From: Hofstenia miamia
Taxonomy: Eukaryota; Xenacoelomorpha; Acoela; Hofsteniidae
NCBI GenBank assembly: GCA_900660155.1
Contig: CABFPE010000213.1
Span: 831,820-895,819, forward strand
Reading direction: 5' to 3'
DNA: 64,000 bases
A program made the translations under genes and the position numbers. The notes under the pieces were generated by a model that saw only the letters and a list, made by a program, of their open reading frames with translations, did not search any database and was not told the origin of the DNA. Positions 48,822 to 60,807 of this stretch are shown here, piece by piece; position 1 is the first letter of the stretch; each line of letters begins with the position of its first letter.

Positions 48822-51800
48822 AATAAACATGATATATGAAAGTAAATGCTTCAACAATGAGGATTACCTTTCTGACCTAGAGGAATTACAAATGTTATGA
48901 AAGCAGATATTGAAAGAAAAAATCATTTAAACTAAAGGGAGTGCTGCCTCCTATAAACCAAACATCTTGCTATTAACAAAACTGTTTGAAGCCAATGTAA
49001 TACCTATAGCAATAAACAGGGCTGTACAAAAGTTTTGATCAGTACAGCCACTGCAATATCAGTAATCACAGACAATTGCACAGACAAATTAGGTTAGCAC
49101 AGAGAATCAATGGGGAAACTCAAATTCATCAACACATCACGAGACTATATGAATACTAAAGGAAGTCTAGAATAGGTTAGCTTGAAGATCAAAGAAACAG
49201 TTTTCTTACAAACATTAACAGTAATCAATATACAGAGAAATTCACTGAAATACAAACTAATTGTGGGGAACAACTTCTTAAAAATTTCAGGAAACAACAT
49301 CTCTTTAAAAGGAAAGGTCTGCAATGTAGAACTCAAGATTAATAAAGAACTTTTTCCAGAAATCTTTTTCAACTCACTAACTCTGTTGTCATAGAATCTC
49401 AACACTGGATAATAGCAACAGTGTGTATTGAAAGCTACTATATTGGTGATGTGATGATCACAAGACAAAAAGTTGCATACCAGAAAGGCATAAATTTCTC
49501 ACCAGATTAATGTCACATCAAGCATGGAAAGACCTGCATTACTATTCTTAATAGTTCTAAATTTCTTTTCTGCCTCAATCACAACCTCTTGAGATCATCA
49601 CTGTACCACTCTGAGTGGAAAATGTTGCAACATCATGTATACCAATCTTCACAACCATTCATAACTTTGATGAACCATTGGATACCATTAGGATCCCCAC
49701 TGTCTCTGCTGATTCCCATCTGCATTTAAATGCTGCAGAATGTCACTCTCTAGTTACTTTACTGCATGGCAAGAGCAAAGTCTTCAATTATGGCAACATC
49801 AAGTGGGACAAGCAATTGGCAAAGAACATGCCATTGAGACTAAAAATATTAAACTGATCTGTCTGCCTGTAAGAAGAGTCCCAGAGAATCTCAAAGGTGA
49901 ATATGAGAAAATCTTAAGTGATCTCATTGAGAGTGTTATCATTCAAGACAGTAATAGCCCATATGCAGCATCTACTGTCTTTATAAAACAAGGGGAGAAA
50001 TACCATCTCTATATAGATTTCCACAAATTAAATTATATCACCATTAAGGATGCCTATCCCTTATATGAATAAAAGATCTTTTGTATGATTCAAGCTGCTA
50101 TAAATTCTTTTTGTCCCTTGATCTTTGCAAGGCCTATTGGCAGTTGCCAATGTGACAATCTGATATTAAGAAGATGGCTTTTATCACCCCAAACAGGTTA
50201 TATGAATGGAAGTACATGGCATTTGGCCTGTGTAATGCTCCTGCAACTTTTCAACAATGTGTTACCAATGATGTTATCAATGATATTCTCATAGCCATTT
50301 ACATATTTCATTAGCATCTCAAGAAACGTAGCTGAACATTGGATTTATTACATAATGCAGGACTGAAATTCAATGGAAACAAGTGTACACTAGGTCAAAC
50401 AAAAGTGACATTTCTTGGCAGAGGGATTGAGCCTGGCAAAATTTCCATCAAGAACAATGCTAAAGACTTTCTCAATAGAATTGAAACTCTGAAGATCAGG
50501 AATATGTTCAGAGACTGATGGGGTTCTTAAACTATTATAGGATGTTTATACCCAACCTTGCTGTGAAAACTAGAAATATCTCTCAATTACTGAAGACAAC
50601 TGCTGATTTTAAGTGGACTTGGTCTGAACAAGAAGATTTGGACTAAATAAAAAAGGAACTGAAGAAGATACCCAGCCAAAACACACCTGATTGTTCCAAA
50701 GATTTCCTAGTTGACTGTGACACTAGTGCAGTGGCAATGAGCAGAGTGCTAAGCCAAGTTGTAAACAGCATGGAAAGCCCAGTCCAGTACTTTAGTAGAA
50801 ATTTATGATCCTCTGAAAAGAACTATGGTGCCACCAAATGTGAAATGCTGGTGGCTGTGGTAGAAACAATAGAAATTCAGGTACTTTATCTTTGGTCGTC
50901 CTTGCATTGTACATACAAATAATAGTGTAGGAGTACAAGCCACAGTCATCAACATCATTGACAAATGTGAAAAATATCTACTACAAGGTACAAGTCACTT
51001 CCCTGAACAATGGGCCATACTAGAAAGTCAACCTGCGGAATGGAGAAACAAGTGGTTCACATGGACCTAGAGAAACTTTCAAAAGATGACAATGGTTACC
51101 AATACCTATTAGTAATGGTCAATCATTTTACTAAATACACTAGGCTAACCATCACTGAGATAGTTGGTGAGAAAATCATCAAGGAATTGGTGCTAAAGCT
51201 GGGCCCCATGGAAAGACTTGTATCTGACTGTGGTCCTCTGTTTGAGAACAACATCATAGAAGCCCATGAACTGGAAGTCCTCTATGAAATTACAACCACA
51301 TACCCCCTCCAATCTAATGGTGTGGTGGAAAAGCTAAATTGAACATTAATTAAACTGATCCAGGTGGCATTTCAAGTGCAGCAGGCAAACATTGGAAATG
51401 TGTCATATAAATCATGGAACACTTTTATAATACTGCTGTTCATTCTAAAACTAAAGTCAGCCCTTCAAATCATGTTTGGTTGAGAGGATAGCACACCTCT
51501 CTCAATTATGTTTTCCAACTATCACAAGAAAAATCTAGAGAGACATGTAGCTCATATGATTTACAAAATGCATGAAGTTCAATTTCAATCTGTCATAGTA
51601 CCAACCAGTTGGTTAAATGTCAAAAACATAACTTCAACAAATGATTATATATTCAACCTCACAAAAGAGGGGACAGAGTATTTGCCTCTTTCCCCTGGCA
51701 AGTAACTGATCAAAATCAGATGAGGAAACTAGTAACTAATTAGTAAGGTCCTTTGACAATTGAAAAAGTTCTTGACCACCACACTTACATTCTTAATAAT

Positions 51801-51849
51801 GGTAAAATTGCTCACTTCCAAAGATATTGAAAACATCATTATAGATGAA

Positions 51850-53360
51850 AATGATGAGTTTACACTGAGTATTGTGAGGAAGACTTTGACAATATTGATC
51901 TTGATGATAATGTAATAGACAGTAGTGACATAGACAAAATCTTGACCCCTAAGTTTGGGGCCTTAATCTTGTAACTCTATTTAGAAATCATGAAATCAAC
52001 CAAGAGGGAAGAGAATGAGTCACCAGCTCCACCCTCCCACAGAAAGATCAGAAGGAGGATGGAACATAGCAAAGGCTCTGATACTCCTGCAAGGCATGGG
52101 AGATGACTTTCTCTGCCTGAGGGAGTTTGCGATACAAAATGTGTACACACTGAAGGTTCTAAGCAGATTCCAACCTCACCTGGGCAATGACTTGCCTGGG
52201 GACACAGATAGCTGACAACCTCACTTATGGCTCACTCTCAACACTATCTGGGGAGATGACTTTCCCCATGTGATTGAGAGAAGCTGGCACCTAAAATAGA
52301 CACTAATAAGACTAGATTACCATTCAGTGATTTAAGAAGACAGAAGAAAGAAGAAGATGTCTAAAGTTGGCATTAAAATGCTAAACCCATATTTCATCAC
52401 AACTCAAAAGGCAACACACTTTTTATGGGACAATATCACTGATGAACCTTCAACACAAAGAAACTCACATGCTCCATCAATGTGATAACATTAATTGTAG
52501 ATGCTGATCAATGCCCATGAGTAAACATGATAATTTGCTATGATTCTAAGATTCAAGAAGGTCTAAACCAACACTATTGGAGAAGAATAGTTCACACCTC
52601 CTTTGATGAGGACTTTACAATCACCCACTTATGCAAATTTCTCAACAACTGGGAAGAGATTAAAAAATTCAAATGTGTGAACAATGATTTCAAGAATTTG
52701 TTAGTTATTTATTTTTTCAAGTGCACAAAGTTCAGCAACCAAACATGGAACATATAGAAATTGTGCATCAACTTGCAAAATTGAAAACATTTGTCTAGTA
52801 ATGCTATTATGTGAAGAATATGAAGACAATATTCCAGATGTCATTGAAAGTTTACATTTTGCATCAAAAACTTTATGATCCTTTATAAGGACACCTACAG
52901 GCCCATTAGTATGTATCACACAAACATAATCTCAGTCACCAAACTTATCTATTCCAATCTCCTCATGTGCAAAATGCATTCCAATGCACAGGCTGGCAGT
53001 TGACCAAAATCTTATCATCAATACTGTTTTACAATCTCAAACACTCAAATCTATCAATCATAACATGCCTAAACTAATGTTAGTAACTGACCTCTATGCC
53101 AGTTTTGCCTTCTCCAAAGAGAGGCAACACTAAAAGACATTCAGGAGATCTTCTCCAATTTTAAAACAGAAAACCACCCTGAAACAGAGTGGCCTGTAAA
53201 GATTACCATCACAGAGAGCAGCCCATACTCTAACAAAACAAATTAAAATTGGTAGTTTGCCAATTTCACTCTAGAAAAATGAACTGAAACAATTTCCAAG
53301 AAGGCATTCCAGCTAGTGACCAAATTACACAGCATCATAAGAAACCATCCATACCTGCCA
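51850..53360 (+). other. Downstream of gypsy pol, unrecognised coding-like stretches
   Basis: The plus strand has protein-like readings, such as CYDSKIQEGLNQHYWRRIVH and FDEDFTITHLCKFLNNWEEI at 52530-52700, that I cannot assign. They may be a third open frame or 3' region of the gypsy element, or another decayed element. Confidence 0.3.
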
Positions 53361-53990
53361 AGGTGCTAATTGCATGTCTCAAGTTTAATTTCTAGCTCAA
53401 TAACAATTTTAGCTCAGTGTTCTTGTTATTTCAGCTCATGTAATAAGATATAATAACATGTAGTTACCACATATTCACGTACACCAATGGCATATTATAT
53501 TTGCATAGTGTGTTGTTAAGTGCATGTAAATTGATAAAATATAAAACTCTTTTATTCCCTATACCTATGCATAGCCTTAAAGTGACCACAATATGGGCTC
53601 ACATCTGTCAAGGAGCAAGTTATCACCCCAGGCACAGTGGAGTTCCTCCCACATTATCAGTGGATTTTACAAGCAAATACTTATCATATTAATAACAATG
53701 CAAAAAGGGTTAGTAATATAAAGTAAGTAGAGAAGCAAATGTTATCCAGTGAGAACAAAATTTATTTTGACAATTGCAACAATGAGTTCCCTATTTTTAT
53801 ACAGAGAAAAAGGCAAATATTTACCATTTACAAAATTCACTTAATTCCCTCACAAATTAAACAAGCAATTTACATGTACACTTTAATTGAGGGGACAATT
53901 ATAAAAAATTTGAAACCTAAGTTCAAAATACTAAAAATCAATAAAAATTACTAAATTAATAATTGAAATAGCACCAAATTGATCAAAAAG
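53361..53990. other. AT-rich spacer
   Basis: No recognised feature. The frames at 53501-53692 and 53739-53954 on the plus strand are low in information. A possible LTR or untranslated region, but no partner copy was seen. Confidence 0.3.
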
Positions 53991-53999
53991 AGTGCCAAT

Positions 54000-56640
54000 A
54001 AAATAAAATAAAGGGCCCTGAGTGACTCCACATGCCCCCCATTGCATGGTTAAGTTTGTGGTAACAACTGGATGGTAGGACCACACAACAACTTTTGGGC
54101 TTCTTTGACCATTTCTTTTGCCAGCATGTCATCCCAAGATGAAACCTCTGCATAACGTGGTTGCTGAGTTACTTGCATGAGCACCTCCCACTGTGTGATG
54201 GTTTCACTGCATAGTCTGAAGTACTTTTGCTCTGGTAGCCTAGAACTGATAGGGTAATTACATTGTATCTCTGAGTGAATGTATCTTATATCCTGAGGCC
54301 CTTGAGGAAGATGAGGAGTGTAATTAAGGCATCAGTGTCAAAGGTGTAGGCGTCCTCTGCACTGATTTTTGTGTCAAGGTAAAAATGGAGGAAAACCTCC
54401 CATAATGATCCCATTCTTGTAGCATGATCAACAAAAAGAGAACAATATTCATTCACTTGCAGTACCTTCATTTCTTCCAGATTGTGAATATTTCAATGCA
54501 CTTTGTGACACCATAGTATTGGGTGATTGTTTCAGTTTTGTTCATCCACATTAAATCTCCTCCTGCCTGGAACAGAATTACAACACAAGGATCTAGAGAA
54601 TTTATGGTTTGGTGGATTTTCTCATATTGGGTAGAGATGGGCTGCCCCTTCTGAAAGATATCTTTTATAGTGAGTTTTCCATCAATGTAGACTTGTTCAG
54701 GATTTCCACCTTCTAACAATGCATCATGGGTTTCCTTGTATTCTTTTGTTTGCATCACATTGTTGACTTTGGCGGCAGTAGACATGTAGTTAATACAATT
54801 GGAGAGATGGGTGGAAACCTTCTTTCTTCCACAACAGACTCTCCAAGATGGCAGGATTAGCTGTGTTATCAGACAAGGAGGCAGAATGCAGAGGAGGTTA
54901 TTCTTCTTGACATTATCTTCCAGTTGTGCAAAGCTTGACTTGTTCCTGAGGGAGGCTGTTCCATTGGTAACAGGGTAGTTAATTTTAGCCTCTCAAATTG
55001 ATTCCCAAAATGCTCTGCAGAGTCTGTGGCTCTGTACGTTTTCTATCTGAGGTGTTGTGATGCATAGGCAGGCTGTGGTGCACTCTACATCCAGGGTGAG
55101 TTGTCACCCTGGCAATAGTAGGAGGACCAGTTCCTCTTTGGTAAGCATCTCTGTAAGACACCATTTCATAAAACCTAGTACATTGTTGTCACTATTAGGC
55201 TTGACAACTCAATCAACAATTGCTGGCAAACTTGTTGGGGTGGTGTTCAATTGTGAGAATCCTTTCATTGTCAGTGAGGGACCAAGTTTTTGTGAGACTG
55301 TGACTCCAGAAAACTTCCCCAAGTTAACAGCTTTGATCAAGGCTCTAGTTGCTGGTGATACTTCTATTGTTGATGAGGATAAGAGTTCTTCCTCACAGTA
55401 AAACTGCTTGGGTGACTTCATGGTCTGTCCTAGGACAGTGATGGGGATGATTGCACCATCTTTGGTAGCCTGTTGCTGAGTTTTCATTAGCTGGCTATAT
55501 CTGCACTCAGATAGTTAAGGCACTCCAAGTTGAACAGAATCTCTGTGCATGTATGAATGCCATAGTGACCTACAAGCTCAAAAACTGCTTGGTTGAGCCA
55601 TGCTCACAGTGCATGAGTCAGCTGGTGCACAGGGGCACTTATTCAGAGTTGAGTGACAGAAACTTGGTTTCAGTGGTGGCTCCCACATATACTTTTTGAA
55701 CATATCTGAGAAGATATTTAAGTCTGAAAAGGCGACTCCTAAATGGTTCATGATCATTTGTGGCAGCAGACAACCAAGTGGGCCACTAGATCTGATGAGG
55801 TGAGCATAGTACTTTTCAAAGCATTCCATGGCTTTCTTCAACTTCCCTGAGGAAGTGGGCAGCAAGCATGAGTGTAGCAACCAATTTTTTACCTTCCATG
55901 CAGTGGGACCAATGGTGATCTTGTAAGGGCATTGTTTGGCAAGTTTTTCTCTCATCAGCTTGTCCAAAGGCAACTGAATATGAGGATCAACTGTGAGAAA
56001 TGCAGCTAATATCCACATGGCTCCACATGATTGAATGAACAGTGTGAATTTCTCTGAAAACAACTTTTTTAAAAGTTCTGATGGTCCTGCATATCATGTG
56101 GGAGACATAACTTGGCTAGGACTCTTTCAACTGAGCAGTTATACTGAGAGTTGGGGCTGCATCTATTAATTGTAGGCCATTCTGCTTCCAGGTTGTGATC
56201 TGCCTTAAGGTTTGTCCAAACCTTATCAATTTCCTGTTATGTGGCTGTGCTCTGTGAAAAGGGAAAGCTTATGTGAAGGTCTGATACATAAGAGAGGTGG
56301 GGCAGATTGATGTTAATCAACTCCAGGGTCTGGACATGGATGCATGCGTCTATAATCAAGCAAGTATTGACTGTAAGCAGTGTGTGGGGATCTTCTTGCA
56401 CATGAGCAAGTCCATATACATGAGCTTGTTGGCTGAAATGATGTTGGTGTTGTACATACTAGTTGGCCTGTATGAACTGCTGTAGAGGACTGTGAAATTT
56501 TCCATGCAAAAGTGTAGGTTCTCAACTTCATCTGGGATGTTTCCTTAGTACTCCTACTTCAAGAACATTACAAGGCAGATATTGTCAACATTAGCAAGCC
56601 AGTAAGCAATCTTGATTTTCTCCATGATCTTGGGGTGGGC
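54000..56640 (-). pseudogene. Cluster of unrecognised open frames, probably one broken large gene or element
   Basis: Several minus-strand open frames follow each other from 56640 down to 54000, among them SEKFTLFIQSCGAMWILAAF and FEKYYAHLIRSSGPLGCLLP (56063-55578), a stretch with LIKAVNLGKFSGVTVSQKLG (55487-55209), one with GKLTIKDIFQKGQPISTQYE (54785-54468) and SLFVDHATRMGSLWEVFLHF (54471-54286). The region is more GC-rich than its surroundings and codon-like in composition, with CpG still rare. I recognise no family. Broken in several places; a virus-like or other mobile element fossil is possible but unproven. Confidence 0.4.
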
Positions 56641-56648
56641 TACCTCAT

Positions 56649-57240
56649 TGTAACATCCATCCTCCACCTAGCTTGTTACGCCGTGTCTAATCACTGTTAA
56701 GGGATGCTTAGTAAACTGCGGGTGAGGTGTTACCCATTTGTTGATCCATCAAACTTCTCTTTCTTATTAACTAGTTACGTTAATTAGGTGCTTGGGTATT
56801 AACCATCACTGTTTAGGTGACTGGGCAGTATGATGTTTCCTCTTCAGTTGTTCCATGGGCTCCTGCCCGAAGCCGATCTCCACAACACAGCTCCTCCTCT
56901 TCTGTAACGATGGTTGAGTCCACATCACCATCTCAGCTCAACTGGGATTAATTATGTATGCCTTACGTTAGCTCGGTGTGTGCACTCAAGTAAAGTTGTA
57001 ACTGACTTAAACTCAGAGTTGTAAAGTGTTTGTTGTTTTTATTAAATAAAAGCAACCGGGCATTGACACTAACTGCATGTAATAATATAACTAACATAGC
57101 CATTACCGTAAAACTATCAGCTTAATTATACAGATAACAAACTTGCAGTTTCCTATACCTACATTTAATAGTATTACATGTGAGGTCATTTATTGAGTCA
57201 ATTATAGTCGAGTCTCCTACATTTAAGAATATATAAATAT
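56649..57240. repeat. LTR-like repeat, CpG-rich copy
   Basis: Begins TGTAACATCCATCC and contains ATTAAATAAAAGC (possible poly(A) signal) and about 18-20 CpGs, against almost none around it. Stretches GTAACTGACTTAAACTCA, AGCCATTACCGTAAAACTATCAGC and ATTACATGTGAGGTCATTT recur in 57248-57700. Probably a younger copy of the same terminal repeat whose CpGs have not yet decayed. Confidence 0.5.
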
Positions 57241-57247
57241 CCCTAAN

Positions 57248-57700
57248 CCTCTTCTAACTTTGATTAACTCCATACTATTTAGGTATGCTGTTGTCACAGT
57301 TCCTTTCCGTGACTTCACTGTGGCCTCTGGCTGCCACCAATCTCTGAACCAATCCATATCCATGTGCCTCTGTTGTTGTTTGAGTAGTTCCAAGTCTCAG
57401 TTCAACTAAGCAACTTATGAGTACCTTATCCTAACTCAGTGCAGTCCTCAAGGCTGGATGTAACTGACTTAAACTCAATTTGTAATGTGTAATTTAGTAC
57501 TTCACAACCTGGCAGTGTCACTAGCTGCTTAATAAATATAACTTCAGCCATTACCAAAAACTATCAGCCATTATTAATGTAGATCAATAAAGTAAATAGT
57601 TACTTGCAGCTTCATACCTTACATTTAAATAGTGTTACATGCCTAGTCATTTTATCAGTCTATTTATAGGTCACCTAATTAGATATGTAATACAGATATA
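57248..57700. repeat. LTR-like repeat, CpG-poor copy
   Basis: Follows the n at 57247. About 70 percent similar in order to 56649-57240 (GTAACTGACTTAAACTCA, AGCCATTACCAAAAACTATCAGC, GTTACATGCCTAGTCATTTT). It lies just upstream of the truncated gypsy pol at 58150, so it might be its terminal repeat, though too little room is left for gag. Confidence 0.45.
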
Positions 57701-58149
57701 ACCTACAGTAGGCATTCTAGCCTTTTCTCTGATAATTAATTATTTAATACATGCAAACAATTGAATCAATAGTCAGCAAAACAGAGTAAAACACCTATTT
57801 GTATGCCTAAAGTAAATGCAGGTTCATGGCTTGGATCAAGGACCCTCGAATTGCTCCCAAATAATAGATTAATCAAAATATCAGGAGAATATATAGATAC
57901 AAAAGTACAATAAGGATGTGAATAGCAAATACAAAATTTGAGAAGTCACTAATAGTAGCTGACACTCACACAAAAATGCTTCCATACAAAGTAATATTAA
58001 GGAGTGGACAAAATCCATCAGAGTCAAGTAATCCCCAAAGCCAATTAAGGGGCAAAGGGATGGAAGCTGAAGACATATGAGTAAAAGATACCTCATATAA
58101 AAGAAGAAGACAATTGACATTTAACAAAAGAAGAAATAATAAAATTTAA

Positions 58150-59800
58150 AAATGTACTTGGAAAACACAAAAGAATATTCAATTATGGAGAAAAAAGCAT
58201 GTGCAAATCAATAGGTGTAACACACAAAATAGTGAATAAATTGATAGACAACCAAAATTATATAACCCAGCAGAAGTCCATATGCAGCCCCAATAGTGTT
58301 TGTAAAGCAGGGCCAAATTACAGATTGTGCATAGACTTCAGAAAATAAAATGAAATAATGAAAAAAAAATCCATTAATTGAATAGAAAATATGATTTATC
58401 AAGCAAATAAACCTAAATACTTTACATCAATCAACTTGTGTAAACCATATTGGCATGCACAAATGGAACCTAAGGATATAGAAAAGACAGCTTTTCTAAG
58501 ACCATTTTGATTATATGAATGGATTTATATGGCATTTGGTTTGTGAAACACATTGGCAACTCTTCAGCAATACATAACAAAGGTATTGCAATACAAGAAA
58601 GAGAAAATTGAAGTAGGAATTTATGCATTTATAGATGATATAGTCATAATGAGCAACTCAGTGGAAGAAGATATGGAAAAGTTGGTAAGAATATTGAAGA
58701 TATTAAAATAAGCAGGATTAAGAATAAAGGGAAGCCAATGTGAGATACTAAAAGAAAAATAATATTTCTGGGAAGGATAATACAGAAAGGCAAAATAAGT
58801 GTTAAAGACAATGCATGAGAAATTATCAGAAAAATTGAAAAACTTAACAACAAAAAATAATTGCAAATAACAATGGGTTTCTTCAATTATTATGGAAGTT
58901 TCAAACTGAATATTGCTGGAAAGACTGCAAAAATGACAAGACTTATGAAGAAATCAGCCTCATTTATATGGACATGAGAAGAGCAAGACAAACTAAACTA
59001 CATTAAAGAAGAGTTATTGAAATTACCATCAGGCACATCTTTTGATTCCATGAATGAGTTCATATTGGACTGCAATGCTAGTAAAGCAGCAATAGGGGCA
59101 ACACTTGGACAAGAGAAAAATATAACAGAAGTTACCCTACAATTTTTAGTAGAAACCTTAAAATGAGTAAAGAAAACTGCAGACCAACCAAACTCAAAAT
59201 GTTGGCAGTAATTGAAAGCATAAAAAATTCAGATATTTTTTAATTAGAAAGATGTCAAAACAGACAACAGCAGACTTGCATGGTTGAAAAAATTCTCAGG
59301 AGATAAATCTTCAATTGTCAGGATGGAAAGAATATTTAAATGAAATTATATTTACAATATAGCACAGAAAGAGAAATTTACATGGTAACACAGACTTCTG
59401 GACATCATTACTTGAATATCAAATAGATATAGAAAAAAACAGAGACAAAAAGCAATTTCAATATCTGCTACACGCTGATTATGAAAAGTTACAAGAAAAA
59501 TACATACATAAAAAAGGACAAGCAATATTACTGATAACTCTGACAGAAGAAATCACAAAACAAGAAATAATAGAAAAAAATGTATGCAGTACTAATTGAC
59601 ATTTGAGAGAAAATAGAAAATCCTGCAAAGATCATATCAGAGATAGTAAATAGCTTCTACAAAGGATGCAAATGGAAAATAAATAAAAATGGATTGCTGT
59701 ATGTAGAAGCAAAGAGTAACAGGATTGCAATCCCAGAGTATTACAAAAGAGAAATGATAAAGAAGAGGCAAACAGGAATCATTCAAATGGAGATGATATT
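58150..59800 (+). mobile_element. Second Ty3/gypsy element, pol only, fossil
   Basis: Plus-strand parts in order: reverse transcriptase (58230-58740, with CIDFRK, AQMEPKDIEKTAFLRPF, YEWIYMAFGL and the FIDDIVIMSNS catalytic box), connection and RNase H (58860-59220, with EFILDCNASKAAIGATLGQ and KLKMLAVIE), and the start of an integrase zinc-binding region (59680-59770, NGLLYVEAKSNRIAIPEYYK). Gag is absent and the integrase core is missing, because the sequence changes character at about 59814-59848. Broken throughout. Confidence 0.8.
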
Positions 59801-59847
59801 TAATGCAATGCTCATCACAGTAAGAGAACACAAAGCGATAGATATTC

Positions 59848-60002
59848 GACCTTTTGACATTGGTGGGCATGGCTTTGATGTAATTGTGTACTTTTACTTT
59901 GGCCGTCTGTGTATCTCTGACATCTTTGGAATAAGTTCTGTTTTGTGTTGGCAAACAATTTTGTTTGCAGTCAATTGTTTAAAATGTAACCAATTTTTTA
60001 CA
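59848..60002 (+). repeat. Module A of the inverted repeat pair
   Basis: Reverse complement of 1250-1405. Starts near GACCTTTTGACATTGGTGGG and runs through TTTGATGTAATTGTGTAC, GTCTGTGTATCTCTGAC and TTTGTTTGCAGTCAATTGTT. Confidence 0.8.
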
Positions 60003-60262
60003 TATATTAAAAAAATAATTTTTAAATACCATTGAAATTCTATATGCAAAAAAATTCATGTTTGTGGAATTATATTTTAAAGCTAAATTACTTTGGTAAA
60101 AGTCAATTAAATTTTGTTTGCAGTCTGTAACCAATTATTTTATACATATTATATAAATAATTGTCAAAGATCATTGAAATTCTACATGTAAAAAATTCAC
60201 GTTTTTTGGAATTATATTTTATTGCAAAATTTCTTCAGTAAAAGTCATAATTAATAAGAATT
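59959..60262. repeat. Tandem repeat of about 153 bp, two units
   Basis: TTTTGTTTGCAGTC opens both units (59959 and 60112). Each then contains TGTAACCAATT, CATTGAAATTCTA, AATTATATTTTA and GTAAAAGTCA in the same order. Confidence 0.8.
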
Positions 60263-60335
60263 TTCATAAAATGATTAATTATTAGCTACAACAGTTTCAC
60301 AACAAATTTCTTAGTTTACATGTTTTATTTTACAT

Positions 60336-60519
60336 ACTTCTTTTATTCGGTAAAATTTAATAACAAATGTTTGAATCAGATAGATAATAATACTCGTTAA
60401 AAATCATAATGCCTTATTTCAGTAATTAAGCAAAATAATTTTTCGAAAAAACCAAAAACTAGTTTATGCAAAAACTCACAATTCTAATATTTAATAAACG
60501 TCTGTGGTAAACCCACATT
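60336..60519 (+). repeat. Module B of the inverted repeat pair
   Basis: Reverse complement of 41-225, including TTATTCGGTAAAATTTAATA, AATAATACTCGTTAAAA and TAATATTTAATAAACGT. Confidence 0.8.
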
Positions 60520-60621
60520 ATGTAAATACTAATAAATATATCATTTTTTAACCCCCAGTGAAACAGTGCAAACCTTTGTTCAACTTTGATTGTAATTAAT
60601 GTATGCTAGTAATATTGTGAC

Positions 60622-60807
60622 AAAAAGCAAAAACAAATGACAAAAAAACACAAAAAGGAAAAGAAAGTGTGTAAACTCAAAGAAAGGTAAAAAGTCGGAA
60701 AAGAAATGTAATTCACAAATATAGAAAAACGTTGAAAAAGAAATGTAAGTCAGGAACGTGGAAAAATATCGGAAAAGAAATGTAAGTCACAAACATGAAA
60801 AAAAACC
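60622..60807. repeat. 37-bp minisatellite, four to five units
   Basis: Units start at 60697, 60734 and 60771, exactly 37 bp apart, on the pattern GGAAAAGAAATGTAAGTCAC plus AAACATGGAAAAATATC. Two more decayed units precede at about 60660 and 60623. Confidence 0.85.

Larger units (their letters stand above)
45400..51850 (+). mobile_element. Ty3/gypsy LTR retrotransposon, fossil, gag-pol order intact
   Basis: Parts in order: coiled-coil-rich Gag start (45400-45830); capsid-like segment including LLLQKLSS and NLFSYICKELPD (46090-46300); a CCHC zinc-knuckle-like segment CCKCLMKDRC (copies near 47290 and 48740); reverse transcriptase (49740-50540, with LRMPIPYMN-like and FLNYYRMFIP-like boxes); RNase H (50690-50880, with FLVDCDTSAVAMSRVLSQV and NYGATKCEMLVAV); integrase core (51010-51480, with VVHMDLEKLSKDD, LVMVNHFTKYTR and TYPLQSNGVVEKLN); and a GPY/F-type module (51745-51830). 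A hAT element is nested in gag. Old, with many breaks. Flanking LTRs were not found. Confidence 0.85.
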
